DNA of 64,000 nucleotides. Source: Rallus limicola (taxonomy: Eukaryota; Chordata; Aves; Gruiformes; Rallidae). Positions 61,859-64,000 of this stretch are shown one piece after another; the stretch's first letter is position 1, and every line of letters begins with the position of its first letter. The position numbers were made by a program, and so were the translations under genes. The stretch covers positions 15,505,501 to 15,569,500 of the forward strand of contig JAKCOZ010000007.1 of assembly GCA_022605955.1 (NCBI GenBank). Reading direction: 5' to 3'. Below the pieces are notes generated by a model, which was given only the letters and a program-made list of their open reading frames with translations, was not told where the DNA came from and did no database searches.

Positions 61859-62247
61859 AAGATCCTGGCTTGTATCAGCAATAGTATGGCCAGAAGGACT
61901 AGGGAAATGGTTATGCCCCTGGACTCAGGACTGGTGAGACTGTACCTTGAGTGCTGAGTTCAGTTTAGGGCTTCTCACTACAAGGAGGACATTGAGAGGC
62001 TGGAACATGTCCAGAGAAGGGCAGTGAAGTTGGTGAAGGGTCTAGAGCGTGTGTCTTAAGAGGAACGGATGAGGGAACTGGAGAAAAGGAGGCTAAAGGA
62101 AGACTTTATTGCTATGGCACCAAAGCTGTTGGAATTCAAGGACTGTCTGGGTGATGCTTTTAGCCATGGTGTGTTTTTGGATAGTTCTGTGAGGAGCAGG
62201 GAGTTAAACTCAATTCTGACGGATCCCAGTAATATTCTGTGATTTTT
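61859..62247 (+). mobile_element. CR1 LINE fragment B with internal deletion
   Basis: Starts in ORF2 (GATCCTGGCTTGTATCAGCA, encoding ILACI), continues CTGGTGAGACTGTA, CTCACTACAAGGAGGACATT, AACATGTCCAGAGAAGGGCA and GAGAAAAGGAGGCTAAAGGA, then jumps near 62110 to the 3' untranslated region (ACCAAAGCTGTTGGAATTCA). It ends GGAGTTAAACTCAATTCTGA and ATATTCTGTGATTTTT. About 0.2 kb of ORF2 is lost in between. Frame stops (TAA near 62056) make it dead. The tail class differs from fragment A, so the two are separate insertions placed head to tail. Confidence 0.85.
61860..62110 (+). pseudogene. CR1 ORF2 remnant (C-terminal RT region)
   Basis: Family residues in order: ILACISNSMA, then a VR-LE-C-QF type stretch, SHYKEDIERLEHVQRRAVKL, LVKGLE, and REL.KRRL. 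An in-frame stop sits where the family reads SYEER. No catalytic motif is present. Non-functional relic of the retrotransposon reverse transcriptase. Confidence 0.8.
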
Positions 62248-64000
62248 ATGAATTGGCTGTGTCCTCACAACTATCTTAATCCACACGTCACTCCTGTACT
62301 TATTTTTATACTGGGAGGGTGCCCAGGAGGGGAGCTGCATTCTGCAGTGCCTTCTGGAGTAGTGTCCTTACTGCTTGGAGGCACATGTGCAGGGATGATT
62401 ATATAGACGTTCGCCTTGTATTTGAAACATTTTTAAGTGTTCTTCATGAAGACTAGACCAGAGAATTACAGTCTTTGGGAAGGCTGAATTAACTTGTGCT
62501 TTGCTGGCTAAGCAGCATCAATGTTTTTATTACTTGGCCTAAAGTGGAATAGGGAAAAGCTGTAAGGAGAGGCCCTGTCCCTCAGCTATGCTGGGTTTAA
62601 TAAAAGATAGGATTTCTCCTTCTAAACTCTCATTACCCAGGAACTGCTGTGAAGGTATCAAATGATGCTGTTTAGTTTGTTGTAATCAACTAATTTGATT
62701 TCCATATTACTTTTGGATGACTTTCACTGAAAAGACTTTTTATAAGGTGCCCTGCCCTGGTATGAAATCAGATCCTTGTACTCCTTCTCCTAAGTACATT
62801 TTACTTCATTGTGTGGGCTGCACTGCTCAGCAGAGGAGGAAAATAGCCCTCTCTCCATCTATCTTTGTGGTTGATACTAATCAGATGCTACTAATGGCAG
62901 TAGGCTTGCTGTACTGCTGAATAGCAGGATGATGATACATATTTTGGTCAGTGGGGATCGGTGGCTCTGTGGAGTGGAAAAGCTGACCACACTATAGAGA
63001 CCTATGCTCACTCTCCCAATACCCTTAATTCCCGTGTTGATGCAGGGGCTAAAACATTCTCAGCTGAGGTGGGACAAGGTGAAGACTGGAGGGACAAAGC
63101 CTGGTATCGGAAAACCCCTGGTAGTACTTGCAGGTAGTACTTGCACTGTTGCTTGGGGGTGGACGTGGTTCGTATTGCGGTACTGCAGGATGGTGTGCCA
63201 CCCACTGCTGCCATGTAAGCCTGAAGGAATTGCAGTGTGACTCAGAGAGGCAGGCAAGGAGGCAGTTGGTATTATGTATGGCAGCTGTGATATGGATACT
63301 GTCTAATGCAAAGTCGGCTGCCGTGAGGTTCCAGTCTTTCTGCTATGTCTTTCCCATGCTTAGAACTTCCACTAATTTAAAGCTGAATTTCTAATGAGAA
63401 ACAAAACCTGTTCCTTAATCAGAGTGATTTGCTTTCATGGAATACTTCATTCAACTTTGTGAAAGCCATCTAATATTTGAAAGTGCAGTCAGATGTCTTC
63501 AAGGTTGAACCAGACTGAAGTCTAGCAATCCATGTGAAGTTCTCCTTCAGTGAAGTGTAATTTGGTACCATAATATGCTGTGAACCAAAAGAAGCAATAC
63601 AATAGTTCTGCACTTAGTCCTTTTTACATTACAATTCTGAAGTTGTAACAGTGGTTTTACCATTATTTCCTTAATACCATTTCTTCTTATGAGGCAATAT
63701 ATGCAACACTGAACTTTTAAAATTCACTTAATATATTATTCTAATAACTGGTGTGCTGGAGTAGAGAAAATGTTCTTCTGTAAAGCAGTCACGTGGATAC
63801 GAGATTTTTCTTTATTTGAAGCTGTTTTGCAGAGCTATGGAGTTACATGGAATCTTCCTGGGCTGGGATTTTTCTACAGTCAGTGTCAGACTTCACTTTT
63901 TTGTACTTGTAAAAGTTGCGGTCTCTGACAATGAGAGATCCTTCATTTTAGTTCTGTTTATCTTGTTCATCGAGTCAAACAGCTCATTGGCATGACAGTT
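62248..64000. other. Probable intron DNA, no exon established
   Basis: AT-rich DNA to the window end. Short frames on both strands at 63.0-63.4 kb overlap each other and match nothing I know. The proposed + strand gene would continue beyond the window. Confidence 0.5.

Noticed and set aside
1..64000. CRISPR arrays, operons, prophage, tRNA or rRNA genes
   Set aside because: No regularly spaced direct repeats, no tRNA or rRNA landmarks, and the overall layout is that of a vertebrate nuclear genome.

Overview
This window reads as nuclear DNA from a bird. Nearly all recognisable interspersed repeats are CR1 non-LTR retrotransposons from several subfamilies, most of them truncated at the 5' end. 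They carry the usual avian 3' tail built on ATTCT(A/G)TG units, read in reverse as CATAGAATC or CACAGAATC at the left edge of minus-strand copies. Two more decayed LINE relics match older amniote CR1 consensus text. I saw no mammalian SINE or L1 sequence, no bacterial-style gene packing, no operon, no CRISPR array and no rRNA or tRNA gene. The species and locus cannot be named from the sequence alone.

Layout. From 1 to about 51.5 kb the DNA is mostly AT-rich, non-coding and interrupted by CR1 copies. Larger copies lie at 155-668 (-), 1846-2075 (+), 25.07-26.25 kb (-), 29.5 kb (+), 38.98-39.85 kb (+) and 45.1-45.4 kb (+), with shorter tails between them. The copies at 25 and 39 kb still hold broken reverse-transcriptase coding sequence. 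A few short segments have exon-like splice signals. The best is 24331-24461, which has an acceptor, a start codon in good context and a strong donor. None can be called a proven exon.

At about 51.6-52.74 kb lies a dense CpG island. It has no TATA box that I could see, contains GC boxes, and carries a long pyrimidine tract followed by a consensus donor at 52029/52030. The + strand has no ATG between roughly 51.51 and 52.47 kb. This fits a housekeeping-type promoter and an untranslated first exon transcribed to the right. DNA to the right (52.7-64 kb) looks rich in G and T on the + strand, as expected for a long first intron of a + strand gene. No later coding exon is recognisable, so the gene stays unnamed.

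From 61.7 to 62.25 kb two CR1 pieces of different subfamilies lie head to tail. I found no convincing new biological system. The items most worth testing are the 24.4 kb exon candidate, the CpG promoter, the frameshift shared by two CR1 copies, and a pair of overlapping hairpins near 19.0 kb.
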